Notes: generated from the sequence alone by a model not told the origin. DNA of 64,000 bases from JAGWRA01 sp035534615 (GCA_035534615.1 DATLRO010000080.1:1-64000); one strand, 5' to 3'. Shown: positions 9,260-18,224, numbered from the stretch's first letter. A program made the numbers and translations.

Positions 9260-9748
9260 ATGCCATCCAGGATTGCGTTGCGCACGACCGACAGCGTCGT
9301 GAAGGAAATCGAGACAGTCGACGCGGAGATCCGCCGGCGGGCGTACGCGCTGTCGCACCAGCGGGCCCATCAGGGCGAAGGGCCGGCGGACGACTGGCTT
9401 CAGGCCGAGCGCGACGTCACCTGGCGCCCCGCGATCGAGCTGAGCCGGCACGGCGCCCGGTTCATCGTGACGGCGGCCGTCGCCGGCGTCGAGCCGGGTC
9501 AGCTCGACATCGCGCTCACCAGCGAAGATCTGCTCCTGCAGGCCGACGTGCAGCACCGGCACGCGCGCGGCGGGGATGACGTCCACCTCTGCGAGTTCCA
9601 TCACGGGCGGCTGTTCCGATCCGTGCATTTTCCCGAGCAGATCCAGCCGGACAAGGCGAGGGTGGTGTTGAAGAACGGCCTGCTGCGCCTGACCGTGCCG
9701 CTCGCCGGGAAGCGGCCGCCCGCCCGCCGCGCCGCCGGCCGGGCCTGA
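9260..9748 (+). CDS. DUF2934-HSP20 fusion (alpha-crystallin-like small heat shock protein)
   Basis: A 162 aa protein. Residues about 15-52 (EIRRRAYALSHQRAHQGEGP and DDWLQAERDV) match the short DUF2934 module. Residues about 55-150 form an HSP20/alpha-crystallin-like beta-sandwich, ending in LFRSVHFPEQIQPDKARVVL and KNGLLRLTVPL. The C-terminal tail after the domain is Arg/Pro/Ala-rich and lacks an obvious I-x-I oligomerisation motif. The ATG at 9260 is used because GGAAGGAGG lies 10 bases upstream and the DUF2934 part begins soon after. Likely a holdase chaperone; the role of DUF2934 is unknown. Confidence 0.8.
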   Translation: MPSRIALRTTDSVVKEIETVDAEIRRRAYALSHQRAHQGEGPADDWLQAERDVTWRPAIELSRHGARFIVTAAVAGVEPGQLDIALTSEDLLLQADVQHRHARGGDDVHLCEFHHGRLFRSVHFPEQIQPDKARVVLKNGLLRLTVPLAGKRPPARRAAGRA

Positions 9749-9805
9749 GCCGGTCCGGCACGCGACCGGGCCCGCCCGCGAACCGGGCGGAGGCGTGGCG
9801 ATCGA

Positions 9806-11257
9806 TCAGCGGCGTTTCCGGGCGAGGCGCTCCCACAGCGCGGCCGCGCGGCGACCGGCCTCTTCCGTGGTCCGGAGCCGGGCAGGCCAGTCCCGGGTGA
9901 AGCCTTCCGACGGCCACTTGCGGGTGGCATCGATCCCCATCTTGCTGCCGTAGGCGGGACGGTCCGAGGCATCGTCCAGATCGTCGATCGGTCCGCGCGT
10001 GAACTGGATGTCCCGCTCCGGATCCATGTGCGTGCCGACGATCCACGCCACTTCGCGCTCGTCCTGCACGTTCACGTCGGCGTCGACCACGACGATCGTC
10101 TTCGAGAACATGAGCTGTCCGAGCCCCCAGCAGGCGTTCATGATCTTGCGGGCGTGGCCCGGATAGCGCTTGTCGATCGAGATGAGCACGAGATTGTGGA
10201 AGATCCCCTCGGCCGGGAAGTGCATGTCCACGATCTCGGGCAGCGTCTTCCGGATCACCGGCAGGAAGATCCGCTCGCTCGCCTTGCCGAGGTAGTAGTC
10301 CTCCATCGGCGGGATGCCGACGACGGTCGTGAGGTACGTCGGCTTCCGGCGGCGCGTGATGCAGGTGATGTGGAACACCGGGTAGTCGTCCGGCAGCGAA
10401 TAGAAGCCCGTATGGTCGCCGAACGGGCCCTCGCGCCGGCGCTCGCCCGGCTCGACGTAGCCTTCGAGCACGATGTGGGCGCTGGCCGGCACCTCGAGGT
10501 CCACGCTGACGCAGCGGACCATCTCGATCCGCCGGCGGGACAGGAAGCCGGCCAGCAGCAGCTCGTCGAGCCCCTCGGGCATCGGCGCCGTCGCGCAGTA
10601 GGTGAGCACCGGCTCGGCGCTGAGCGCCACCGCGACCTCGAGACGTTCGCCGCGCCGTTCGGCCACCCGGTGGTGCTGCGCGCCTCCCTTGTGCCGCTGC
10701 CAGTGCATGCCGGTCGTGCGGCCGTCGAACACCTGCAGCCGGTAGGTGCCGATGTTGCGCATGCCGGTGGCCGGATCCTTCGTGAACACGAGCGGCAGCG
10801 TGATGTAGCGCCCGCCGTCTTCCGGCCAGCACCGGAGGATCGGCAGGTCGTCGAGCGTGCCGTCGCGGTCGACGACCTCCTGGCAGGGGCCGTCCCTGAC
10901 CGTCTTCGGCAGCAGGTCCCCGAGGCGGGCCATCGACGGCAGCATCCGCACCGCGCCGAGCAGCCCTTCGGGCATCTTCGGCGTCATCAGCTCGTCGATC
11001 TCGCGGGCCACGTCGTCCAGCTCGCGCACGCCGAGCGCCAGGCACATCCGCCGCATCGAGCCGAACACGTTGGCCGCCACCGGCACGTCGAAGCCGGTCG
11101 GGCGCTCGAAGAGCAGCGCCGGGCCGCCGGCCGGCGCCTTGCAGGCCCGGTCGGTCAGCGCGGCGATCTCGAGATCGGGGCTGACCTCGTCGCCGACGCG
11201 GACGAGCTCGTCCTTGCGGTCGAGGTCCTTGAGGAAGTCGGTCAGGTCGGCATACAT
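9806..11257 (-). CDS. UbiD-family decarboxylase
   Basis: A 483 aa member of the UbiD family, prenylated-FMN-dependent reversible (de)carboxylases. In quinone synthesis they remove the carboxylate of polyprenyl-hydroxybenzoate or the futalosine-route naphthoate. Recognisable parts are LRCWPEDGGRYITLPLVFT, FGDHTGFYS and MHFPAEGIFHNLVL, which hold the conserved Arg/Glu region of the family. The length is that of biosynthetic UbiD. No ubiX-like flavin prenyltransferase is in the window. It is last in the bamA-lpx run, 27 bases after the oxidoreductase. Substrate (ubiquinone, menaquinone or aromatic degradation) is not decided by sequence. Confidence 0.9.
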   Translation of the reverse strand: MYADLTDFLKDLDRKDELVRVGDEVSPDLEIAALTDRACKAPAGGPALLFERPTGFDVPVAANVFGSMRRMCLALGVRELDDVAREIDELMTPKMPEGLLGAVRMLPSMARLGDLLPKTVRDGPCQEVVDRDGTLDDLPILRCWPEDGGRYITLPLVFTKDPATGMRNIGTYRLQVFDGRTTGMHWQRHKGGAQHHRVAERRGERLEVAVALSAEPVLTYCATAPMPEGLDELLLAGFLSRRRIEMVRCVSVDLEVPASAHIVLEGYVEPGERRREGPFGDHTGFYSLPDDYPVFHITCITRRRKPTYLTTVVGIPPMEDYYLGKASERIFLPVIRKTLPEIVDMHFPAEGIFHNLVLISIDKRYPGHARKIMNACWGLGQLMFSKTIVVVDADVNVQDEREVAWIVGTHMDPERDIQFTRGPIDDLDDASDRPAYGSKMGIDATRKWPSEGFTRDWPARLRTTEEAGRRAAALWERLARKRR

Positions 11258-11284
11258 GGTGATTGGACTCGCCCCTTCAGTGTG

Positions 11285-12247
11285 TCACGCCCGCACCCGC
11301 GACGCTTCCTGCTGCATGGCCTCGGTGATCGCCGCCGCCAGGGCCAGGGCCCGGCGGCCGTCCTCGCCGGTCACGCCGGGCCGGCCTCCCGTGCGGACGG
11401 CCGTGACGAAATCGGTCAGCTCACGCTTCAGGGGCTCTTCGTGCGGCACGTCGATCTCGCCGCCCTCGATCGACGGCCGGCCGCCGTCCGCCCGGACGAG
11501 CCGCCAGCACTCGACCTTCTGCGCCGCGTAATCGATCGAGATGTACGCCGCGTGCTGGAAGAAGCGGATCTTGCGGACGCGGTCCCGGCTGATGCGGCTG
11601 GCCGTCAGGTTGGCGATGCAGCCGTCGGCGAACCGCAGCCGCGCGTTCGCGATGTCCACCCGCCCCGTCAGCACCGGCACGCCGACCGCCTCGATCGAGG
11701 TCACCTCGCTCCGGACGAGCGACAGCGTGACGTCGAGATCGTGGATCATCAGGTCGAACACGACGTCGATGTCGAGGCTGCGCTCCGGAAACGTGCCCAG
11801 CCGGTGCACCTCGATGAAACGGGGGGCGTCCAGCAGCGACCGGGCGGCCTCCACCGCCGGGTTGTAGCGCTCCGTGTGGCCGACGGCCAGCGGCACGCCC
11901 GCCCGGGCCGCCGCGGCAATCATCGCGTCGGCTTCGGCGAGCGACCGCGCGATCGGCTTCTCCACCAGCACGGGAATCCCGCGGGCCAGGCACGCGAGCG
12001 CGATCTCGGCGTGCGTCTCGGTCGGCACCGCGATCGTCGCCGCGTCGATGTCGTCCAGTACCTCCCGGACGCTCGTGAACGCGCGCGCCCCGGTGCCGGC
12101 CGCGATTTCCTCCGCGCGGGCGCGGTTCGTGTCGACGACCGCCGTCAGCGCGACGCCGTCCAGCGCCGACAGCAGCCGGGCATGATGGCGGCCCAGGTAT
12201 CCGACACCGATGGCCGCGACCCGCAACGGCCCGTCCCCCGCCCTCAT
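11285..12247 (-). CDS. Gfo/Idh/MocA-family NAD(P)-dependent oxidoreductase in the lipid A cluster
   Basis: A 320 aa two-domain oxidoreductase. An N-terminal Rossmann fold (VAAIGVGYLGRHHARLL, then the acidic end of strand 2 at VVDTN) is followed by the EKP motif (VLVEKPIA) and a C-terminal Gfo/Idh sheet domain (HDLDVTLSLV). The start at 12247 overlaps the lpxI stop by 4 bases (ATGA), so the two are translationally coupled. In Acidithiobacillus a Gfo/Idh enzyme, GnnA, works with the aminotransferase GnnB to make UDP-GlcNAc3N, the donor for amide-linked lipid A. The position suggests a similar role, but no GnnB is seen here. Confidence 0.88.
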   Translation of the reverse strand: MRAGDGPLRVAAIGVGYLGRHHARLLSALDGVALTAVVDTNRARAEEIAAGTGARAFTSVREVLDDIDAATIAVPTETHAEIALACLARGIPVLVEKPIARSLAEADAMIAAAARAGVPLAVGHTERYNPAVEAARSLLDAPRFIEVHRLGTFPERSLDIDVVFDLMIHDLDVTLSLVRSEVTSIEAVGVPVLTGRVDIANARLRFADGCIANLTASRISRDRVRKIRFFQHAAYISIDYAAQKVECWRLVRADGGRPSIEGGEIDVPHEEPLKRELTDFVTAVRTGGRPGVTGEDGRRALALAAAITEAMQQEASRVRA

Positions 12248-13101
12248 GGCACCTCCCCCGCGGCCGCCCCGCCACCGGCCGGACCGGTCACCCGGCCGAC
12301 GATCGCGATGCCGGCCTCGTTCGCCGACGCGAACACGGCGTCGCCGTCCAGCACCAGCGTCCGGCCGGCATCGATCGACAGCGCCGACGCGCCGGCCACC
12401 CGCATGGCCTGCACGGTGGCCAGGCCGATGACCGGCACGTCGAAGCGCATGTCCTGCTGCGGCTTCGCCACCTTGATGATCCGCACGCCGGGCCCGGCCA
12501 GGTAGCCGGCGCGGCCGATGACCTCGTCGGTCCCTTCCATCGCTTCGACGGCCACGACCGCCCGGTGCTTCACGGCGATCGTCTGGCCGATGTCGAGGCC
12601 GGCGATCGTGTCGGCCATCCGGTAGCCGAACTCGAAATCCTTGCGCTCTTCCTCGTCCGGGGCGCGCCCGGTCAGCACGCCGGACCGGGCCAGCAGCGGC
12701 GCGATCAGCGCCGTCGAATCGATCAGCGCGATCCCGTGCTGCTGCAGGACGCCGGCGACCGCCCCGATCAGCCCGTCGGTGTTCCGCGCACGGAGCTTCG
12801 TCAGCACCGACAGGAAGGTCAGGTCGGGCACGATGCCGCCGGCGAAGATCTTCGTGTGCTTGACCTGGCCCGCCATGACCGCGTGCGTCACCCCGGCGTG
12901 CTCGAGCAGGCTGATGCACCGGCCGAGCTGTCCGAGCGACACCCAGTGGATCGCGCTCGCCGTCCGCGCGGCGGCGTCGTTCAGCTCGGGAAGCGCTTCT
13001 TCCCTGGCCGCGATGATGGTGACGTCGTGCCCCTGCGCGCGGGCGGCGTCGAGGACGAGAAACGGGAACCGGCCGTTGCCGGCGATGAGGCCGAGTTTCA
13101 T
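12244..13101 (-). CDS. lpxI: UDP-2,3-diacylglucosamine pyrophosphatase LpxI
   Basis: A 285 aa LpxI, which hydrolyses UDP-2,3-diacylglucosamine to lipid X in bacteria lacking LpxH. The start (MKLGLIAGNGRFPFLVLDAA) and the blocks HAVMAGQVKHTKIF, NTDGLIGAVAGVL and RFDVPVIGLATVQAM are characteristic of the family, and the length is as expected (about 270-285). It lies between the fabZ-lpxA fusion and the oxidoreductase in the same orientation, overlapping the latter by 4 bases. No lpxB or lpxD is seen in the window. Confidence 0.94.
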   Translation of the reverse strand: MKLGLIAGNGRFPFLVLDAARAQGHDVTIIAAREEALPELNDAAARTASAIHWVSLGQLGRCISLLEHAGVTHAVMAGQVKHTKIFAGGIVPDLTFLSVLTKLRARNTDGLIGAVAGVLQQHGIALIDSTALIAPLLARSGVLTGRAPDEEERKDFEFGYRMADTIAGLDIGQTIAVKHRAVVAVEAMEGTDEVIGRAGYLAGPGVRIIKVAKPQQDMRFDVPVIGLATVQAMRVAGASALSIDAGRTLVLDGDAVFASANEAGIAIVGRVTGPAGGGAAAGEVP

Positions 13102-13191
13102 GGGACCGTCGGAATCCTGGGGGGCCGGCGGGGCGGACCGGCGCCACCGGGCCCGCAGCCCGCGCGCGGCCGCCGCCCGGCGACCGATCAG

Positions 13192-14448
13192 CTATTCATC
13201 CGCCACCATCTCCTCGGCGCGCCGCGTGGCGCGACGCAGGATCACGCCCCGCTGCGAGGTCTGGATGAACTCGAGCAGGTACTGCACCTCGGCGCAGGAG
13301 GCGAGGGTCCGGTCCTGCCGGATCTGCCGCAGGGCGCCGGTCGTGTTGAGCTTGGACTGGAGCAGGTAGCGGTAGCTGCGCTTCAGCTTGCTGATGACGT
13401 CGGGCGGGAATCCGCGGCGGATGAGGCCGATGGTGTTCAGGCCGTAGATCCGCGCCCGGTTGCCGACCGTCTTGGCGAACGGCAGCGCGTCCTTCGTCAC
13501 CACCGAGTAGCCGCCGATGAACGCGTGCTGGCCGACGCGGCAGAACTGGTGCACGCCCGAGAACGCGCCGATCGTCGCGTAATCCTCGACCAGCACGTGG
13601 CCGGCGAGCGTCGCGCCGTTGGCGAAGATCGTCTCGTTGCCGACATGACAGTCGTGCGCGACGTGCGCGTACGCCATGAAGAGGTTGCGATCGCCGATCG
13701 TCGTGACGCCGCCGCCGCCGCGCGTGGCCCGATGGATCGTGACGAACTCGCGGAAGATGTTCCGGCGCCCGATGACCAGGCGCGTGTGCTCCCCGCGGAA
13801 CTTCAGATCCTGCGGGATCAGGCCGATCGACGCGAACGGGTAGATCTCGGTCTCGTCGCCGATTTCCGTCGGCCCTTCGATCACGGCCGACGCGCCGACC
13901 CGGCAGTTCGCACCCAGGGTCACGTGCTCGCCGACGATCGCGTGCGGCCCGATGACGCACCCGGCGCCGATCGTCGCGCGCGGATGCACGATGGCGGTCG
14001 GATCGATGTCGGTCCGATCGGCCACCAGGCCGAGCAGCAGGTCGGCTTCCGCCACCACCTGTTCGCCGACATAGGCGACCGCGCGGGCGAGGGCCAGCGC
14101 CGCCCGCCGGCGGCCCAGCGTCACTTCGAGCCGCAGCCGATCGCCCGGCACCACCTGCCGCCGGAATTTCGCGTTGTTCACCCCGCGCAGGTAGACGCGC
14201 GAGTGCGGCGTGGCGTCCCCCCGGTAGAGCAGCAGCAGGGCGGCCACCTGGGCCAGCGCCTCCAGCATCAGGACCCCGGGCATCAGCGGCACGCCCGGGA
14301 AGTGTCCCTGGAAGAACTCCTCGTTGACCGTGACGTTCTTGATGGCGACGAGCCGGCGGCCCTCGTCCAGCTCGGCAATGCCGTCGACGAGAAGCGACGG
14401 GTAGCGGTAGCAGTGCCGGTCGAGCAGGATGGGAATGTTGATGGACAC
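13192..14448 (-). CDS. Fused FabZ dehydratase-LpxA acyltransferase
   Basis: One uninterrupted 418 aa frame with two complete enzymes. Residues 1 to about 145 are a FabZ hotdog 3-hydroxyacyl-ACP dehydratase with its catalytic His49 (GHFPGVPLMPG) and Glu63 (LMLEALAQ). Residues about 146-418 are LpxA (UDP-GlcNAc O-acyltransferase), a left-handed beta helix of hexapeptide repeats with the catalytic-type His at about 265 (AHVAHDCHVG), then the C-terminal helical domain. In E. coli these are adjacent separate genes (fabZ, lpxA) in the same order. There is no stop or start at the junction (LLLGLVADRTDIDPTAIVHP). Both use 3-hydroxyacyl-ACP, so a shared substrate pool is plausible. Confidence 0.93.
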   Translation of the reverse strand: MSINIPILLDRHCYRYPSLLVDGIAELDEGRRLVAIKNVTVNEEFFQGHFPGVPLMPGVLMLEALAQVAALLLLYRGDATPHSRVYLRGVNNAKFRRQVVPGDRLRLEVTLGRRRAALALARAVAYVGEQVVAEADLLLGLVADRTDIDPTAIVHPRATIGAGCVIGPHAIVGEHVTLGANCRVGASAVIEGPTEIGDETEIYPFASIGLIPQDLKFRGEHTRLVIGRRNIFREFVTIHRATRGGGGVTTIGDRNLFMAYAHVAHDCHVGNETIFANGATLAGHVLVEDYATIGAFSGVHQFCRVGQHAFIGGYSVVTKDALPFAKTVGNRARIYGLNTIGLIRRGFPPDVISKLKRSYRYLLQSKLNTTGALRQIRQDRTLASCAEVQYLLEFIQTSQRGVILRRATRRAEEMVADE

Positions 14449-14668
14449 GATTACCGGTCGGCGCTGAACCGGCCACGGACGGCCGAGGGCGGCAGCGCGG
14501 GCAGCAGACCAGCCAGGCGCGCGGCGGCGGCCGCGCGCGGATCCGGAATACCCACGCCCGCCCCCGTCGCCGGGTATGGCCGGCGGCCCGGCGGACCGCC
14601 GGCGTGCGGGCGCGGACCCGGCCCGCCGGCCGGATCCGCCCTGAACAGTCGCACGCGGCGTCTCGATT

Positions 14669-15316
14669 CTACCGCAGAGGTGGCTTCAGCGCGGGCGGTT
14701 TCGCGGTCGCGGCGTCCAGCTTCCGGATCACCTCGTCCGTCAGGTCGAGCGACGGGCTCGCCCAGACGATCCCCGCGTCGCCGCGGCTCAGCAGCACCTG
14801 CACGCCCTTCTCGGTGACCACCTGCTGAATGACCGGCATCAGCTTCTTCTCGAACTGCTGCTGGAGGTCCTGCTGCAGGTCCTGAATCTCGCGCTGCGCG
14901 TCCTGCTGGAACCGCTGCGCGTCGACCTGCTCCTGCTCCACCTGCTGCTGCAGCTTGTCGCGCGCTGAGTCGCTCATCACCGATCCGCTCTGCTGGAGCT
15001 TCTGCTGGTCTTCCTGGAGCTGCTTCGCCTTGACGGCCCCCTGCGCCTGCTTCTGCTTCACCAGCGCCTGCACCCTGGCGGACGACGCCCGGCCGGGGGC
15101 CGATTCCGCGGCGATGCGCTGGATGTCGATGTAGGCGACCTTCGCGCCCTCCGGAAACGGCATCGGCGGCTCCGGCTTCGCCGCCGTCACGGCGGGAGGC
15201 GCCGTCCTGGCGGGGGGAGCCGGCTCAGCCGGTTTCTGCGTCGCGGCCGTCTGCGCAAACGTCGGGGCGGCCATCAGCCCAAGGCTGAGCCCCACGGCAA
15301 TGCACCACACTCTCAT
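14669..15316 (-). CDS. OmpH/Skp-like periplasmic chaperone
   Basis: A 215 aa secreted protein. It has a signal peptide (about residues 1-21, ending PTFAQ), a Pro/Ala-rich linker (22-55), the OmpH opening strand (KVAYIDIQRIAAESAPG), a long Gln-rich coiled coil (about 85-165), and the closing strands VLLSRGDAGIVWASPSLDLT. Skp binds unfolded outer-membrane proteins and passes them to the Bam complex. The context fits: it lies directly after bamA and before the fabZ-lpxA fusion, the enterobacterial order without lpxD. The Pro/Ala linker is longer than in E. coli Skp. Confidence 0.9.
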   Translation of the reverse strand: MRVWCIAVGLSLGLMAAPTFAQTAATQKPAEPAPPARTAPPAVTAAKPEPPMPFPEGAKVAYIDIQRIAAESAPGRASSARVQALVKQKQAQGAVKAKQLQEDQQKLQQSGSVMSDSARDKLQQQVEQEQVDAQRFQQDAQREIQDLQQDLQQQFEKKLMPVIQQVVTEKGVQVLLSRGDAGIVWASPSLDLTDEVIRKLDAATAKPPALKPPLR

Positions 15317-15401
15317 CGGTCGAAATCCTTTCTGATCGTCTTGCGAAGGGGCGCCGCGCCCCTGTGAGCCTGTCTCCGTCCGGTCCCTGCGCTGCGCCTC
15401 C

Positions 15402-18194
15402 CTAGAACGTCGACCCGACGGCGAAGCGGAACGAGAACGCCGACTGCGGCAGCAGGTTGTTGTTCAGCACGCCGGACCGCTGCGGATTGTACGCGAAGAT
15501 CAGCCGGAACGGGACATTCATGACCGGCATCAGGAACCGGACTTCCAGGCCGGTCGAGGTCTTGAACTGGTTCAGCGCGTAGTCCTGGCCCGGCGCGTCG
15601 ACCTGGCCGGCGTCGTAGAACATGACCAGGCGCACCGGCCCGGCGATCGCGATCAGGTACTCCGCGTTGAGCAGCAGGCTCTTGTTGCCGCCGATGACCA
15701 GGCCCGACGAATCGCGCGGCCCGATCGTGTTGATGTCGAAGCCGCGCACGCTGTACTCGCCGCCCATGAACAGGTTCTCGAAGATCGGCAGCGGCTTGCT
15801 GCCGGTGAACGGCTTGATGTACGAGGCCTGGACCCGGAACCCGAACGACGTCCGGTTCGACTGCTTCAGGTACCACACGCCTTCGGCATACGGCTTGAAG
15901 AAGTTCGTGTCGCCCCCGAGGCCGGCCAGATCGAGCGACAGCGTGTAGCGCCGCCCGGTCGTCGGGAACAGCGGGTTGTCGACCGTGTCGTGCACGATGC
16001 TCGGCGTGATCTTGCTGACGGTCCGGGCGCCGCCCTCGCCGATGAGCAGCGTGTCCTGCAGGTACGGGTTGCCGGCCAGCGCGCCCGGCGTCAGGAACAC
16101 CGGGTTGATGTTGTACACCCGCACGGCCTGGTAGCTGTAGCTGAGGAACATCCGGGTGAAATCCGCGAGCGGGAAGCCGAAGCCCAGATTGCCGCCGGTG
16201 GTCCGCTCGTTGAACTGCGACAGGTACTCGATGTCCTGCCGGAAGACCTGGAGACTGCCGGAGATGTTCCGATCGAACAGGAACGGCTCGGTGAACCCGG
16301 CCTCGTAGTTCTGGGCGAGCGACCCGGCCTGGACCTGGAGGCTCAGGCTCTCGCCGCGGCCCATGAAGTTCGCGGTCGTGAACCCGAGCTGCCCGAAGAA
16401 CCCTTCGTACTGCGACACGCCGGCGCCGAAGGTCAGCTGATTGCGGTTCTGCTCCTGCAGCTTGAGCTGCACGTTCACCTTGTTCGTCGTGTCCGGCGCC
16501 TTGGTGACCTGGACGTCCTTCTCGCCCTTCAGCGGCTTGAAATAGCCCAGCTGGTTCAGCCGCTTGATGCTGTACTTGAGCGCGTCGGTGTTGAACACGC
16601 CCCCTTCGAACAACCGGATCTGCCGCCGGATCACCTCGTCGTGCGTGGTCGTGTTCCCGACGAACGTGATGCGGTTGACGAAGTACTGCTTGCCTTCCTG
16701 CAGCTGCATCGTCACGTCGACCGTCGGCGGCCCCGACGCCATCTTCGGGACCGGCGCGCCGGTATCGGTGCCCGCCGCCGCCTGGGCCTGCTCCACCGCG
16801 TACGTGCCGTTCAGCGCGTGCAGATCCGGATAGCCGGTGAACTCGAAGTACCCCCCCTGGCCGTACAGATCGCTGACCTTCTTGAGCCCCTTCCGGATCT
16901 GATCCTCGTCGTAGTAGTCCCCGGTCTTGAGCTTGAACAGCGGCCGCAGCACCTTCGACTTGATGACCGTGTTGCCGGCGAACGTGAACGTGCCGATCCG
17001 GTAGCGGTCGCCCTCGGTCACCGGAATCCGCAGCTCGATCCAGCGGGTCTTGCCGTCGGGCGAGTCCCCCAGCACCTTGACCTGCGGATCGCCGACGCGC
17101 GCGCCGATGTACCCCTTGTTCCGGTAGTACTCCACCAGCCGCTCGGCGTCCTCGGCGAACTTCGCCTCCTGGTACGTGCCGCGGCCGCTGATGAACGACA
17201 GGAACCAGACCGGCTTGTTGTACTTGAGCTGGCGCTCGAGCGTCCCCTGGCTGATCGCCTTGTTCCCGATGAACTTGATGTCGCGGATCCTGACCTTGGG
17301 CCCCTCGTCCAGGATGAACGTCAGGTGCACCAGCTTCGGCCCGCCGGGCATCAGCTGAATCTTGTGCGTGACCTTGGCCGCCTGGAAGCCCTTCTCGTGC
17401 AGCATGTCGCGGAGCACCCCTTCGACACGCTGGATCGTCCCCTGATCGAGGAAGGAATCGAGCTGGAGCGTGATCCCCGCGTCCTTCAGCGCGTCGTCGA
17501 TCTTCGTGCGATCGATCTTCTTCGCGCCGGGGCCCGCGTAGTCGATCATCTTGATCCGTTCCCGCTCGACCAGGTTGTAGATGATGTGCTCGCCGATCAC
17601 CCCGTTGGGATACGGCTCGTTCTTCACGTCGATCCAGAGGTTGTCGAGAAAGTGGGTGTTCCAGAGACGCTGGAAGTCCCGGAGCACTTCCTGCTCGTTG
17701 TACGGCACCCAGATCCCCCGCGACGGCTGACTGCCCCGCGTCCGGATGTAGTAGAGGTAGGTCTGGGGATCGATCACCGACTCGTTGCCCTGCGTCGGGA
17801 ACCGCAGCTCGATGACCCGCACGACCGGCGCCGATCCCGCGGGCGGCTCCGCGCTCGCCGCGCTCGCCGCAGGCGGCGGTGCGGCGGCCGACGGAGCGGG
17901 AGTCTGAGGCGGCGTCGCCGGCGGCTGGGCGGCCGTCGCGGGCGGCTGGGCGGCCGTCGCGCGCGGCTGGGCGGCCGTCGCTGGCGACTGGGCGGCCGTC
18001 GCGGGCGGGGGCGCGGACGCCGGTGCGGCGCCAACGTGAGCGCGCAGCGACGCCGGCAGCACCGGCTGGAACAGCCCTTCGCTGGCCACCATGCGGGCCA
18101 GGCCGGGAGCGGTCGTCGGGGGAGCGGCGGCCGTCACCGACGGCACCGCCCCCGCAAAGACGACGGCCGCAATCACCAGAGACATCCTATGCAT
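15402..18194 (-). CDS. bamA: BamA outer-membrane protein assembly factor
   Basis: A 930 aa Omp85 protein, the core of the beta-barrel assembly machinery. A signal peptide (residues 1 to about 23) is followed by an unusual Pro/Ala/Gln-rich linker (about 25-125), then POTRA domains (about 130-500, including VRVIELRFPTQGNE, IRDIKFIGNKAIS and VNRITFVGNTTTHD). The C-terminal 16-strand barrel (about 530-930) has the lid-loop motif MGGEYSVRGFD (VRGF) and ends in a terminal Phe (FRFAVGSTF), as expected of outer-membrane proteins. It is longer than E. coli BamA (810), largely from the linker, which is encoded by 21-base tandem repeats. Confidence 0.96.
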   Translation of the reverse strand: MHRMSLVIAAVVFAGAVPSVTAAAPPTTAPGLARMVASEGLFQPVLPASLRAHVGAAPASAPPPATAAQSPATAAQPRATAAQPPATAAQPPATPPQTPAPSAAAPPPAASAASAEPPAGSAPVVRVIELRFPTQGNESVIDPQTYLYYIRTRGSQPSRGIWVPYNEQEVLRDFQRLWNTHFLDNLWIDVKNEPYPNGVIGEHIIYNLVERERIKMIDYAGPGAKKIDRTKIDDALKDAGITLQLDSFLDQGTIQRVEGVLRDMLHEKGFQAAKVTHKIQLMPGGPKLVHLTFILDEGPKVRIRDIKFIGNKAISQGTLERQLKYNKPVWFLSFISGRGTYQEAKFAEDAERLVEYYRNKGYIGARVGDPQVKVLGDSPDGKTRWIELRIPVTEGDRYRIGTFTFAGNTVIKSKVLRPLFKLKTGDYYDEDQIRKGLKKVSDLYGQGGYFEFTGYPDLHALNGTYAVEQAQAAAGTDTGAPVPKMASGPPTVDVTMQLQEGKQYFVNRITFVGNTTTHDEVIRRQIRLFEGGVFNTDALKYSIKRLNQLGYFKPLKGEKDVQVTKAPDTTNKVNVQLKLQEQNRNQLTFGAGVSQYEGFFGQLGFTTANFMGRGESLSLQVQAGSLAQNYEAGFTEPFLFDRNISGSLQVFRQDIEYLSQFNERTTGGNLGFGFPLADFTRMFLSYSYQAVRVYNINPVFLTPGALAGNPYLQDTLLIGEGGARTVSKITPSIVHDTVDNPLFPTTGRRYTLSLDLAGLGGDTNFFKPYAEGVWYLKQSNRTSFGFRVQASYIKPFTGSKPLPIFENLFMGGEYSVRGFDINTIGPRDSSGLVIGGNKSLLLNAEYLIAIAGPVRLVMFYDAGQVDAPGQDYALNQFKTSTGLEVRFLMPVMNVPFRLIFAYNPQRSGVLNNNLLPQSAFSFRFAVGSTF
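17921..18004 (-). repeat. Four 21-base tandem repeats in the bamA linker
   Basis: Four consecutive copies of a 21-base unit (gcggctgggcggccgtcgc plus two variable bases) start at 17921, 17942, 17963 and 17984, with one or two mismatches each. In frame they encode a heptapeptide of the type A-T-A-A-Q-(P/S)-(P/R). The repeat keeps the frame, so copy-number change would only lengthen or shorten the periplasmic linker. Confidence 0.9.
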
Positions 18195-18224
18195 TGGACA
18201 GTCTTTCGGGGCCCGGAGACACAG

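Noticed and set aside
14451..14654. A 67-codon frame between ompH and the fabZ-lpxA fusion, where lpxD would be expected
   Set aside because: It is Pro/Arg/Gly low-complexity with no hexapeptide repeats and is far too short for LpxD.
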